Positions 33,821 through 45,171 of a DNA stretch of 64,000 nucleotides are shown piece by piece (the first letter of the stretch is position 1; every line of letters begins with the position of its first letter). The notes under the pieces are model-generated. The model saw only the letters and a list, made by a program, of their open reading frames with translations, was not told the DNA's origin and searched no databases. The DNA comes from Polytrichum commune (Eukaryota > Streptophyta > Polytrichopsida > Polytrichales > Polytrichaceae), in the NCBI GenBank assembly GCA_950295325.1, contig OX485803.1:64867554-64931553 (forward strand). The letters are read 5' to 3'. Both the position numbers and the translations under genes were made by a program.

Positions 33821-36450
33821 ATGGCCATGGCGACTGCTGTCGCTAGCACGAGCTTCACCTCCCTCAAGAGCGCCACCTTCGGGGCTGGCGTTCAGGGTCT
33901 GCGTGTTGCCAACCAGAAGGTGTCCGCTGTGAGATTGGGCGCAATTCCCTCCGTGTCTGCTAAGCTTTCCACCTCCTCAGATGGAGTTTCCCAGCATCAG
34001 GTTGCAGGCACCACATTGGCAGGTTAGCTCGCCGTTTCACATTATCATGTTTGCTAATTCACAATGGATCATGTACGTAAATGACGAATTCCTCCTTTCC
34101 CTTCACATACAGAAGTGTATGAGTTTGCAATCAATCCTCATTTGAGTGGAGGGATTGAATGGACGGAGCCATGGGCCTCCTTTTTCATACAGTGATGAAC
34201 TCCCTTTCAAATAGGATATTCTCTTGAATAAACCAAACCTTTGGGCTTTGTGTTTCCTACTTCAGGGTCTTGCCTTATCTCTCATGGTTTTTCTTAGGTC
34301 GAAATTGAGATCTTAGTACACATGCTATCACCCCTGGAGTTCATTAGCAGAGAATCTAGAGATCACTCTGGGGTCTCAGTACCCAAGTGATGATGAAGTA
34401 TGTGGGGATGGTGCGGAAGGTGGCTTCTACCATGTAGATTTGTGTGGATGGCCTCTGGTTTAAAAGGCTTGCCACCATTTCGCTAAGGCTGCACACGAGA
34501 TGTTATCTATTCTCATTCTCGTTTTTGACTGGTTCCTCGCTCTGTATTGAGCATGTAACTTGAAAAGCTTTGGAATATCTACCTCTCTTGGTTTGTAATT
34601 TATGGTGTACTGGTTTCGCCAATCTGTAAGTGTTGCTTGACCCCAATACTGAGAAGAGTATTAGCTTTGCTAATTGCAAATGTAGGCTAGTTGCTTCATA
34701 AATGTCATTCATAAGTGCTGAACATTTCGAGCCATTGCTCAGAAGGGATTGAGTTGGCCGTTACTCCTGTTTTGAGTGGAGGGATTGATTGGACCGAGTT
34801 TATGATATGTCATGGGCCGCCTCTGCAATTGATTGATGATCATCATCTTTTGGAAGACTTCCTGTGTTAATCAATTGAGTGACACATGCTTGCTTGCTGG
34901 CTGGCTGGCTAGTCTCAACTCTACTGACACAAATTGAGTGGCAGGTGCAATGTTTGCTGCACTTGCCATGTCAGATTCCGCAATGGCGTCGCAACAGTTG
35001 ATGACGCTGGCAGAGGGTGACAACAGGGGGCTGTTCCTGCTCGTTCCTCTGGTACCCGCCATCGGTTGGGTTCTGTTCAACATTCTGCAACCTGCGTTGA
35101 ACCAAATCAGCAAGATGAGGAGTGCCAAGGCCTTGGTGGCTGGTGCAGGCCTTGGTGCCCTAGCCACCTTGGTGGCTGCCCCCCATGCTGATGCAGCACA
35201 AGAAATTGCACAGCTCGCAGACACCTCCGACGCAAGAGGCTTGATTCTTCTCGGTGTGCTCACCCCTGCCATTGGGTGGGTGCTGTTCAACATCTTGCAG
35301 CCGGCTTTGAACCAGATCAACAAAATGCGTATCCAGAAAGGCGTGATCGGCGCAGTTGGCCTTGGAGCAGCCTCTATGTTGCTTACTCCCCATGCTGATG
35401 CTGCACAGGTAATAATTCAGTACTTTTCCTGTTAATCTAAAACATGCTCGATGTGATGAATTGCCGCATTACGTTGAGTTGCATATTTGTCAATATTATG
35501 AACTTGATGCACATGATTGCCTTATCAAGGAAGTCAGGCTTTCTAGAATTGAAGTCAAGAATACGGCGTGAATTTTCAAGCCAGTTTCCAATTCCTCACA
35601 TCCTAACTCCTTGTTCAAGCTCTGGAGGTTGGTAGCAGAAACTCCATAGAAGGGTCTACAGGTCAAATGGCTTGCCACCATTTGGCAATTGCCGCATGTG
35701 TGGGTTATATTTCTATGCCATTCTAGTTTTTGATTGGTTCATTGTGTGTGCCTTGTGTTGAGTATGCAACTCTACAAGCTTGAAATGTACCATCTCTCTT
35801 GATTCTCATGCTTTGTTTTGCCGGTTACCTTTATTTATGAGTGTTGTCTGAACATCAATACTTACAAGGATATCCTTGTTCAAGCATAAATTTACAATCT
35901 CTGATATACCAGCATCACGCCCAAGAGAACAGAATTGCTCTCAAACCATGTTACAGAGGTCTCACATACTGATTATCATGTCTGATTTGCATCGTGAGGT
36001 TTGTGTCTTTTTTTTCTTTTCTTCCATTTCTTTTTCTCTCTTTTCTGGATATCTCCACCATCCTCATCTTTGTTTCTGTCATGGTGACAGGAGATTGCGA
36101 CAATCGCCGATAATGATGCCAGGGGCTTGATCCTTGTTGGAATTCTTCTCCCAGCAATTGGGTGGGTGTTGTTCAACATCCTTCAGCCAGCATTGAACCA
36201 GATCAACAAGATGAGGGGGGGTTCAACCAAGGGCCTGATTGGAGCTGCAGGTTTAAGCGCTGCGGCTGCTTCGTTGTTGGCTGCACCACAGGCTGATGCT
36301 CAGGTGCAAGAATTCGTAGAATTGGCAGCCGACTCGCGGCCACTGATCTTGCTCTTCATTTTGGCACCCGCAGTTGGTTGGGTTCTGTTCAACATTTTGC
36401 AACCAGCTTTGAACCAGATCAACAAGATGAGGACTGGCAACAAGAAGTAG
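33821..36450 (+). CDS. psbY: PsbY polyprotein precursor with four PsbY units
   Basis: PsbY is a small one-helix thylakoid protein at the edge of photosystem II near cytochrome b559. Land plants encode it in the nucleus as a polyprotein (known; two mature units in Arabidopsis). Exons 33821-34022, 34945-35408 and 36091-36450 give 341 residues. Residues 1-68 are a Ser/Ala-rich, acidic-poor chloroplast transit peptide. Four units follow, each with the signature GWVLFNILQPALNQ: centred at residues 108-121, 178-191, 246-259 and 318-331. Each is preceded by a hydrophobic Ala-rich thylakoid signal ending in a signal-peptidase type site (SAMA at 82, PHADA at 151, PHADA at 220, PQADA at 292). Exons 2 and 3 each hold two units. 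The first ATG of MAMAT is taken as start. Confidence 0.95.
34460..35880 (+). repeat. Paralogous segments in PsbY introns 1 and 2
   Basis: Intron 1 (34460-34680) and intron 2 (35655-35880) share, in the same order, GGCTTGCCACCATTT, TTTTTGA(C/T)TGGTTC, TGTATTGAGCATG versus TGTGTTGAGTATG, AAGCTT, ACCTCTCTT versus CATCTCTCTT, and a GTTG..TGA..AATAC block. The homology shows that intron and adjoining two-unit exon were duplicated together. Confidence 0.75.
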
Positions 36451-37040
36451 GGTAACCTTCACAGCTGCAGGTTCAGAGGGATGCAGAAGCCTGAAGACCC
36501 AGGTGTCAAAAGCATCATGTGTCTTCAGATGTGATTACAGTGTGGAGCGAGTGATCAGATCAAACAAGGTTGGTTGGGGAGGCAAGGGGAGCCAATCTTT
36601 TGCGTGTGCTGGATAAAAACACAGCTCAGCAAAAAAATGTATTGCAGAAATTGTGCACCGGAATTGTAATAGATAAGAGTGAAGAAGAAAGGTTGGTTGG
36701 TTGGGGTCATACTGAGGGTGTTCCTTGTTGCAGCGACTGGAGCAAATGTGTCCAGTCCTGGCTGGCAAGGTGCTCATATGATTGTGTATATGGGGTCAAT
36801 TTGTCGAATCAATTGTACTCTTTCCTGCTCTAGGATGATTTTATGATCTTTTTGCAGTCTGAAGGAGGCAAATTTTCTGGATTCATTTCTTGTCTAGGTG
36901 CTCTTTTGTGTAACCACTGTATTGTGACATTATTATTCCTGTCAAGCTGGTGGCAGTGGAAACATCGTGATCCTACTTGGTTTCCTTTCGCCTCCTTACA
37001 AGTTTTAGTTCCCTGAAGGGCTGCTAAATAAAATGTGACT
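36451..37040 (+). other. PsbY 3' UTR
   Basis: Follows the TAG stop at 36448-36450. A canonical AATAAA lies at 37027-37032 after a T-rich region, a plausible end of the transcript. Confidence 0.5.
37027..37032 (+). terminator. Candidate polyadenylation signal of PsbY
   Basis: Canonical AATAAA about 580 bp downstream of the PsbY stop. The cleavage site would be some 10-30 bp further on. Plant signals are loose, so this is only a candidate. Confidence 0.4.
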
Positions 37041-38717
37041 TCAAAAATTCTCAATCATGGAGCTGGAATGTTTATCAAGGGTCGGCTTTCGAAGAGTAAT
37101 CACTGTATTATGACATTTTATATGGAATGCTGCGTTGTTCCTATCAAGCAGTGTGTACTAAGATAGCTTTGTAGCATGGTACTTTGGTTTCTGTTCTGAT
37201 ATTTTTGGCACCATACTATCACTTCCATAACAATACAATCGTGAAGAAATACGTTGTTTTGGTCCTTGCAATATCCAGGAGATTCTAGATAGTAGAAACC
37301 AGCAAAAGCTTACCTACTTTGTGCACAAGGATTGGGTTTGAATGGCAGAGGAATATGACATGACCAGAAACAAAACTTGTGACTCAAATGCAAACCGAGC
37401 TTTGGCCAGAACAGCTTTTTCTCAGCTAATCTTCACCAAGAATTTCTTATGAGTGGGCGGAGTGACCTTGAGAGCTTCACCAGTTTATCCTATTTTTGTT
37501 AGTAACATTCGGATATTTAGGGTTACTTACTAAATATCACATTTAGTGTACTACTTACTGATGATGTTATTTCTCACCCAGAAGATAATTTGATAGATAT
37601 GAGGTCCCGTGAACTCGAATTGTAAACTCAAATATTTCATTGGTCGGAAAAGGAGAGTGTCCTGCTTCACTTTATATCAGAACTTTAGCAGCATGAATGG
37701 ATCAAATAACCTACATGGCATGCAATGGATAATAATGTTTAACCGTCTTTCAAAATTTGCATCCAGCTCATCTCAAAGTGGTCTGTCTTACACAAAATTG
37801 GGACATTATGAACTTTTGATGTATGATAACTTATCATGTAAAATGGCCCACAAGAGTAAGGATGGTACCAAAATAGCATTTGCTTAAGAACATGGTCGCA
37901 CATGCCTCTACATTACACTTTGAAACCCATGACCACACACAAATTCAATCTCAAAGCTTCTTAGGACAACATTCAGATGAGTTTCAAGAGCCCTCACAAT
38001 TTTATTATCTCACTCTTGGGCATAATGTAAAAGTGGCCTTAATCTACTCCCACCCTAAGATCATCTACACAATTGCGACCACACTTCCCTCCAATTCATA
38101 CTCCAAAGCGACAGTGGAGGAGCTTGTCGAGTGCAACTTGGAGGCACCTTAAACTCTGGTTGCATATGCACCACTGCTATAATACTATACATATTATTGT
38201 TATCCTGAAATATGTAAGATAATAACATGCATGTGTCAATATCAATAAAATAACCATGTCAGGTTTCATATTAAACATGAAGTGTTATGATAAGAGAATT
38301 TTCTAGAAATGAAAGAGGTTTGACTAGGGTAGAGGCATTGGATTAATTAGTGTTGCAACTCTACAACTTAGACGTGTTTCCTAGCTTGCTTTGTATATGT
38401 GGTTTGTCATATTTGAAGGTAAGAAATAAAGCATGCTTGCATGGAATACTTTGTTAGGATTCAAAGATATGGCTGGTGGTTCATACATGGAAAGAGAATA
38501 GTGTTATGGGACCCTCTACATTAAAGTTATCCTTAAAAGGTTGTTAGTAACCACTCAGTGTTTAGAGGTGCAATTTGTCTTTGGGGTGTTAGCCAAAACT
38601 CTCCAATTCCAAAAAAACACTACAAATAGACATGCAAGGCCCACCAAGCTCGCAACTCCCAAGTAGTACCCAAACATGTTCCCAAGATAAAACAATCAAA
38701 ATTGGGACTTAACTCCA

Positions 38718-40027
38718 ATGATGTTTGCAGTTATGGTGGGGGGGAGTGGAGCTCGAAGGGGGGCACGGAGTGTTTGGATGCTTGATCGGAGGACCAATTT
38801 TATGGAGAGGCAATTATTGGGAAGCTATTCGACATATGCATTCAAACAACATACAAGGTTATTTCCAGAGACTTTTGAATATTTGTGTGGTGTATTAGCT
38901 CCTTCATTAGTTCGATCAGATTCACACATGCGATTGCCCATTCCTGTTCGAACTCGAGTTGCACTTTCACTCAATAGGCTTTGTAGTGGAAATTCATAAC
39001 GCGGGTGTGCTGAAACGTATGGTATTCATGAAAGTATTGCTTCTATCATTGTTAGAGAATTTTGTACAGCAATTGACAAATATTTGAAACCATTAGTGAT
39101 TGAAAAGCAATCAGCATCTACCTTGAGGATAATGGCAGCAAAGTTTGAGGCATTAAAGGGTATACCATATGTGATTGGGGCAGTAGATGGAAGTCACATA
39201 CCCATCATCGCATTTCTTATAGATTTCACCTCATATTATTGTAGGAAAGGCTATTATTTAGTTTTGCTTCAAGGTATAGTTGATAGCAAATGTCGATTTT
39301 GGGACTATGACTTTGGATGGGCTGGCCGTTGTCACGATTGGGCATTATTTCAAAATTCAGACATTGGTAAAAGGATAATGAGAGGCGAGTTATAACCCTA
39401 TAAATTAATCGGTGATGCCGTTTATCCATTGAGACCATGGTTCTATTCACCTTTCAAAGGTGAAAATGAAGGGTTGCATAGAGCAAAGTGTCACTGGAAT
39501 TTCATTCAATTTTCTACAAGAATAGTTGTGGAGAGGGCTTTTGATATATTAAAAAGACGGTGGAGAATTATTTTGAAGAGAGTCGATATGTCTTTACGAC
39601 ATGTACCAAATATAATTACAACTTGTATATGCCTCCATAATTTTTGTATCATTCACAAAGATAAATTTGATTTGGATTGAGCAAAGTAGGGTAAGAGACT
39701 GATGCAAAGAGAGAGTTTGGAGCGAATTGGGCAGCTTGAGAAACTAGACATTTTCATGGCAACAGTGGAGGCTGCCAAAGAATGTGTCATTTATTGGGAT
39801 TGGAAGAAGACATTATACCTATAGAGACACTCGATGAATCTGATGACATCAATGACGAAGACACTCAAAAGACTGTGGAGACAAAGAAAAAGCGAGAAAC
39901 AAGAGTGAAAAATATGTTGGTATAAGCTACCAAATATCATGAATTGATGGCAAATACATTCTAGGAAGCACATTTGAAGGCAGAAGGAAAAATACTCTTC
40001 CCCGAGCCATCATCTGATTCTAAATAA
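38718..40027 (+). pseudogene. Decayed PIF/Harbinger (HARBI1-like) transposase
   Basis: Reads as one damaged transposase in a single frame up to about 39680, with in-frame stops at 38997, 39393 and 39678. A frame change follows, leading into an acidic C-terminal tail (PIETLDESDDINDED) that stops at 40025-40027. The DDE signature is visible: GAVDGSHIPI (first Asp), GWAGRCHDWALF (second Asp) and RIVVERAFDILKRRWRI (Glu). The first block (ERQLLGSYSTYAFKQHTRLF) matches the usual N-terminal region. It is non-functional as it stands. The Myb-like partner lies tail-to-tail on the minus strand. Confidence 0.88.
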
Positions 40028-40187
40028 TACTAGAATGTAAATCGTAGAACCTAGAGCCTAGAGTCTAGAGTTTGTCAATGAGTCTATCTATTTGTCGGTC
40101 TACCCTCTCCAATAAAACATTGGTTTTCTCAAAATTCTTAACCATGATAGTGTTGTTCTCAACCATTTGAGTAAAAATACCAAAAGT

Positions 40188-41337
40188 TTACTCTTGAAAA
40201 CTCTTCTTACTGCTCTTTAGTGATGAAGTTGGAGTTGGCTCTGAAATTTGGTCTTTCTCTAGTTCTTCGGTATTGTCTTCGATACAAGTAGAACCATTGG
40301 CAGATGCGGTGACATGCTTCATCACGGTATCTGTTTGATGCCACCATTGGTTAAATGCATCGTAAAATTTACATCCATAACGATATGACCCGGAGACCCC
40401 ATTCGCCATCTTATCAAGCCAGTATTATTTATAAAAGACATTGAATTTCTTTTTGCATGCCTCGGCAGTTCGGTTTAATCCAGAAATTACAGCTACCATT
40501 CGTGCATGCAACTTCAACCAAACATCCACACCTGCACAGTACATTAGGAACCCAAAAACATGTTAATAAAGTACATTTAGGCTTGAATTGACCTCTAAAC
40601 TGTGTTTTGTTTAAAAATTTCAGCAGTGATTTGTGTACAAAAATATAGTCATTGTGAGTTTGTACATCCAAGGGGAGGAAAGAATGATGATAGCCCGTTG
40701 TATCCAAAGTGCCTCGCGCACACGAGGTACAAGGGTCAAATCCTCCCACCGCCACACGGATTGACTTTCCCTTGCCTGGGGGGGAAAGGAGGTGAGAGGC
40801 AAAGGCCAAGGCCTTTAAAACGCCCAATTGGCCCAATCTGAAATTTGATTCTTTTTTTCTTTTTTTTGAAAAATTCAGCACAACAGACAAATTTAACATA
40901 CCTTGTTTTTTTGCATTCTTGAGAAACTCGGGCTCCATCTCTCCACGCAATGCAATCATCACCTCAACATCGGCATATTTCCAATGCTTCTTCTCTTCTT
41001 CAGTTTCTCTCTCCTTCTCCTTATTCATAATCTTCTTTGTCACCTTCTTTGTTGTTGTTTTCCTCTTCAGAGCACTAGGAGTGACAATCTGGACATCATC
41101 GTCTTCGTCATCTTGAATGACCTTCCTCTTCGAACGAGTCAACACCATCTCTGAAATTGATGGCAGTGGGGGTGGAATAACATTTCCTACATTTGGCTGA
41201 AAAAATTGAGGCATTCCTACATGTTGCTGAAAATAAGGATTGTAGGGTTGAAATGCGTGTACTTCGGCACTATAATACCTGTGCATCGCCTCACACTCCG
41301 ATTCATTCCAACCACGAACTTCTGAGGAACCCTCCAT
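40188..41337 (-). pseudogene. Myb/SANT-like (trihelix) partner ORF of the Harbinger element
   Basis: PIF/Pong-type elements encode a DNA-binding partner beside the transposase. Here exon 1 (41337-40902) begins MEGSSEVRGW, has a Glu/Lys-rich basic nuclear region, and reaches KYADVEVMIALRGEM. A donor (GTATGTT) joins to exon 2 (40531-40188) with VWLKLHARMVAVISGLNRT, EACKKKFNVFYK, and GCKFYDAFNQWWHQ. The SANT-like tryptophans and the LNRTAEACKKKF motif fit the family. One in-frame TAA (40427-40425) interrupts it, so it is probably dead unless that codon is an artefact. Confidence 0.75.
40675..40810 (+). mobile_element. Possible SINE in the intron of the Myb-like ORF
   Basis: GC-richer than its surroundings, with GGGTCAAATCC (40734-40744), close to a polymerase III box B (GGTTCAAATCC). 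A box A is not convincing. It might be a tRNA-derived SINE or merely a resemblance. Confidence 0.25.
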
Positions 41338-42623
41338 CTTAAAGCAAAAAAAAAACAAAAAAAACAACAACAACAACAACAATTGCACACGAGAACGATA
41401 TTCAAACAAGCCAAAGAATGTGCTATGAGCGAAGTGCGAGAGATACAGAATGACGATAAGAGAAGAAGATAAAAAAAGAGTGGACCAAGAAGAGGCGTTC
41501 AGATTTCTAATCCATCCTCTGGTGCTGATATTTTGTCAAAATAATATTTTAATGAAAAATCATTTTTAATGAAATTTGACAACGGCCCCAAAGCAACGAA
41601 TTGGCCTTCCATTCTCGGCGGACCCAATTCTTGGAGTTGGGGCCGTGTCAGATCTTATCGTTTAAACATTAAAATAATTTTCCTACTTTCGGTCCTGACT
41701 CCTTGTGTAAAGGCCTTTGGGCTGATTTCAGAAATTCAGCCAATGGACAACAAGAATTTGGCTTCAAAACGGCCTTGACTCCTTGTGTAAAGCGGCCCTA
41801 AGTGTCTCATTCTTCATTCACACAAAATGGCTAAGGAACATGTAGAATACTCAATGGTAGCTTGAGTATGCTTTGATATAAAATGTTTGATTATGCCTTA
41901 TATATATGAATATGTGACATAGATAATAATTGGGTTCTATTGTTATTCACTTCGTGTACGTTACTAACCCTCTCTTTGGATTTGGTTGGTGGCACGGGCA
42001 TAGGTGAGGCAGACCCTTCACAACCTTGACGGCATCATTAGGTTTTGTATTTCATTTTCTTTCAAAGATGTCTTTATATATTTTTTTGAAATTTGACTTT
42101 GAAAGCCTTGGATATGGAATGCCAATATCTAATACTCGGGGGGTTCACTGGCGAAAATCGTAGAACAATGTGCGATAAAAAATAGGGTCCAATATATTCA
42201 TTGTAGATAAATTTTGTAAAAAATGTACATGTAAAATAGGGGATTTTAAAATAGTGAAACATGTTTACATGTAAAATACCATCACCTTATAATCTTTTCT
42301 GCAAGGTAAATAACCCCCCCCCAATAAATAGGTCCCGAATGCACGTGTATGCAAAATATAAGAGGGAGTGAAGCCCCCGAGATCTAATAAAACCTTAGGT
42401 GTTTGAATGCTCAAGGTTTTTAACGTCTTAGACACACACCAAGATGAAATAGTGACAAAAGCATTGTGATATATATGCAATAATATAGTCTTGAGGGATG
42501 GTCCCACCCACCCTCCCAAGTTTTGCAAAGGTACATGGATATGTAGAAGAATGGGTTGGTCTCTGAATAAGAAGATGTATTATGAAAGGTTTATGCTTAA
42601 AAATAAGCCTAGATCTATTCAAG

Positions 42624-42626
<3 letters not shown>

Positions 42627-42679
<53 letters not shown>
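42627..42679. repeat. (TC)n microsatellite
   Basis: An uninterrupted TC dinucleotide run of about 53 bp. Confidence 0.95.
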
Positions 42680-42682
<3 letters not shown>

Positions 42683-43792
42683 ATGTCATTAAGACATTTG
42701 ATGGTAAACTAAACGACTACATGCTCAGGAGATCCTAAATGTACATGCATGGAAAGTGGTCACACTTACCATGATGGAAAGGTAACAAGAATGTAGGTGA
42801 ATGAAGCAAAATAACCATAGTTACAACTGTGACCCACGTCTCTAACCCATGGTAAAAGTAGGTTTTGAAAACATAGGCAAGATCTCCAATATAAACCCTT
42901 AACCCTAAAGGGAGCTTCCTTTTTGTTATCATTCACACAAGTGTGAGGTGGGGTTGGCTTTGTGTATACTCATTGGAGTAGTAGATACATGTTAAAAGTG
43001 AGTCAAATTAGAGCTAATCACCAAGAGGAGTATTCTACATGGAGAAACCCAATCATGGCCAAGGAACATGTTTGAACATCCATATGTCATTCTGCAATGA
43101 GTGTTGTAATTTGAAATACTACAATGCATTTGATGTAGTTTAAATGTGTGAGACATGGACAACAATTGAGTCAAGCTGTTATTTACCTCGTGTACATAAC
43201 CAATCCTCAAATGTTTGTTGGTTGGTTGCATGGGCACATGTGAGGTAGGCCCTTCACACTTTCAATATAATGATGTATTGTGGTTATGACATTTTATGCA
43301 TATCTATTGGTTGAAGTTACTAGGAACATTTCCCTTGTAAGTACTCCATACATGTGGTGGATTAGCTATATGTGCTTTGAGGTGAAACATGAAGATAGGT
43401 GATTAAACTTCCAAGGTATGGGACAGTCAAAATCAAACTTTTGTTGTTGGATACCATTTCATAGCAAAAACTCTAAGTAAGGTACATATTCTTGCAAAGC
43501 AAATGAAATGTTATGATGCAACTTATCTATATTGCACAACACATACAATTAGGCATAATTGCAAACAACTCTATTATGCAAACTATTATTATGTCAACAA
43601 ATAAGAAGATACACAAGAAATAGAAAGAGTCTGGTGGCAATTCCCACCCACCCACCCTTGTGTTGTAATGAGGAAATATTGAAGGATTTGGCCTTTGAAA
43701 GGAGGAAGTTCAAACTTTGCAAAAGTTTTGAAAAGACATCTCTCTCTTTGTCTCTCTCTAGAATATAAGCAATCGATTGGGATATCATTCCC

Positions 43793-44394
43793 AAAGTGAA
43801 ACCAAAAGCATGTAATGAACTTGGAAGTAAAAAATATAACAAAATTCTCATTAGCATTGAGGTTATAATGTATGCGACTTACCAATTCAAAGGGTCTTTT
43901 GTTATTCTAGAATGAAACCTATATTTTTGTGCTATTTGTATTTTTTAAAATTATGATATTCTAGTTAATGCCTTTTTTACTTTCACAAGTATTCATACAT
44001 ATTCAAACTCATTAAGCTGTATCAATGTAATTAAATGTATCATAAATAAATACAGTTAAATATAATTAAATCATATACCAAAGTAATTAAACCTAATTAT
44101 ATCTAAAATGTGCTTATTGAATTAATTATGATTTATTACATTCAATCACACTTAATAAGTTCAAATATGTGTGAACACCTGTGAAAGTAGACATTAACTA
44201 AACTATTATAAACTAATCAAACCAAAAATAGCACCAAAAGATATGTTTTATTTTAGAATGACAATAGATCCTTTGAAATGGTAAGTCGCATACATTACAA
44301 CCTCAACGCTAACAAGGAATTTGTTATATCTTTTACTTCCAAGTTAATTACATGTATTTATTGACATTCATTTACATGCTTCCGGTTTCACTTT
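43793..44394. mobile_element. Long-arm foldback element
   Basis: Left end AAAGTGAAACCAAAAGCATG pairs with the right end CATGCTTCCGGTTTCACTTT. Pairing continues inward through GGAAGTAAAA, GAGGTTATAATGTATGCGAC, AAAGGGTCTTTTGTTATTCT and ACTTTCACAAGTATTC to about 44030 on the left and 44160 on the right. Arms are thus about 230-250 bp with scattered mismatches and indels, around a short AT-rich loop. No protein is encoded. Confidence 0.75.
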
Positions 44395-44474
44395 AGGGTT
44401 CAAATCCCAACTAATTGCTTATTTACTAAGGGGAAGTGAACGTATATATATATTGAATTTTGGGCTTGAAGTGC

Positions 44475-44930
44475 ACTCAATATGGGATTTGAGAACAAGT
44501 AACCTTCAAGAATGCATGGTCATTTTAATTTTATATTATTTTGGAATTAGGTAGGACAAGTAGCAGTTGTCGGTCAAAATCGATTTTTCAAATTTTTTTT
44601 GCGAGACTGCATGAGGATGCGGGATTGCGGACCCCACTCCTGACACCCCCTTCTCCCCATGACGGGGTCATGGCCCAACAATGGCATGAGCTCTAGCCCC
44701 AACATGCTCACAATATGGGATGTGTGAACAAGCAACCTTCAATAATGCAAAGATAATTTTATTTTGGAATTAGGTGGGACGAGTAAGTTAGCAGTTTTCG
44801 GTCAAGATCAATTATTTAATTTTTAATGGCGGGACTGCATGGGGATGCTGGATCGCAGGCCTTGGTCTTGACACCCCCTTCTCCCCATGATGAAGTCATG
44901 GCTGAGCAATGGCATGAGCTCTAGCCCCAT
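44475..44930 (+). repeat. Direct repeat just upstream of the PDI gene
   Basis: Two units of about 230 bp (44475-44704 and 44706-44930) share CAATATGGGAT, TTTTGGAATTAGGT, GGGACTGCATG-like, TGACACCCCCTTCTCCCCAT and CAATGGCATGAGCTCTAGCC. The second copy ends about 240 bp before the probable PDI start, so it lies in the promoter region. Confidence 0.7.
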
Positions 44931-45171
44931 CCCACTATTTATTGAGTGTAGTGTTCTAAAGTAGTGTTATAGGGAGATGTGGCGTCGACGGTGGGGGTGC
45001 TCTAATGGAAGCAATGCGCAGAAGGCCCCGAAGATCATTCAGACTTCGGCGCTCTCTGCTCGGTCGCCCCCTCGCTCCGTTTCTTCTTCCTTCGCTTCTT
45101 CAATCCTCTTGGATTCGCTTCTCGATTTGCTGTTGGGTTCACGCCGCCGCTGCCACCGCCATTGCACAAGA

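Larger units (their letters stand above)
41500..44470. other. Spacer between the Harbinger relic and the PDI gene
   Basis: No gene recognised. Contains a TC microsatellite and a long foldback element (listed). Near 41585-41800 there are repeated GGCC-rich motifs and two copies of GACTCCTTGTGTAAAG (41697 and 41777) that may be remnants of transposon ends. Confidence 0.45.

Noticed and set aside
37609..38152. Two neighbouring plus-strand open frames of about 90 codons
   Set aside because: No recognisable motif, no splice sites linking them, and they sit in AT-rich spacer between psbY and the Harbinger relic.
44977..45171. An upstream in-frame ATG that would lengthen the PDI-like protein by 65 residues
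   Set aside because: The added segment is basic and Ser-rich and would bury the clear signal peptide (CLLLLTLLLLISSSVCQA). An ER protein ending in KDEL should start at the signal.
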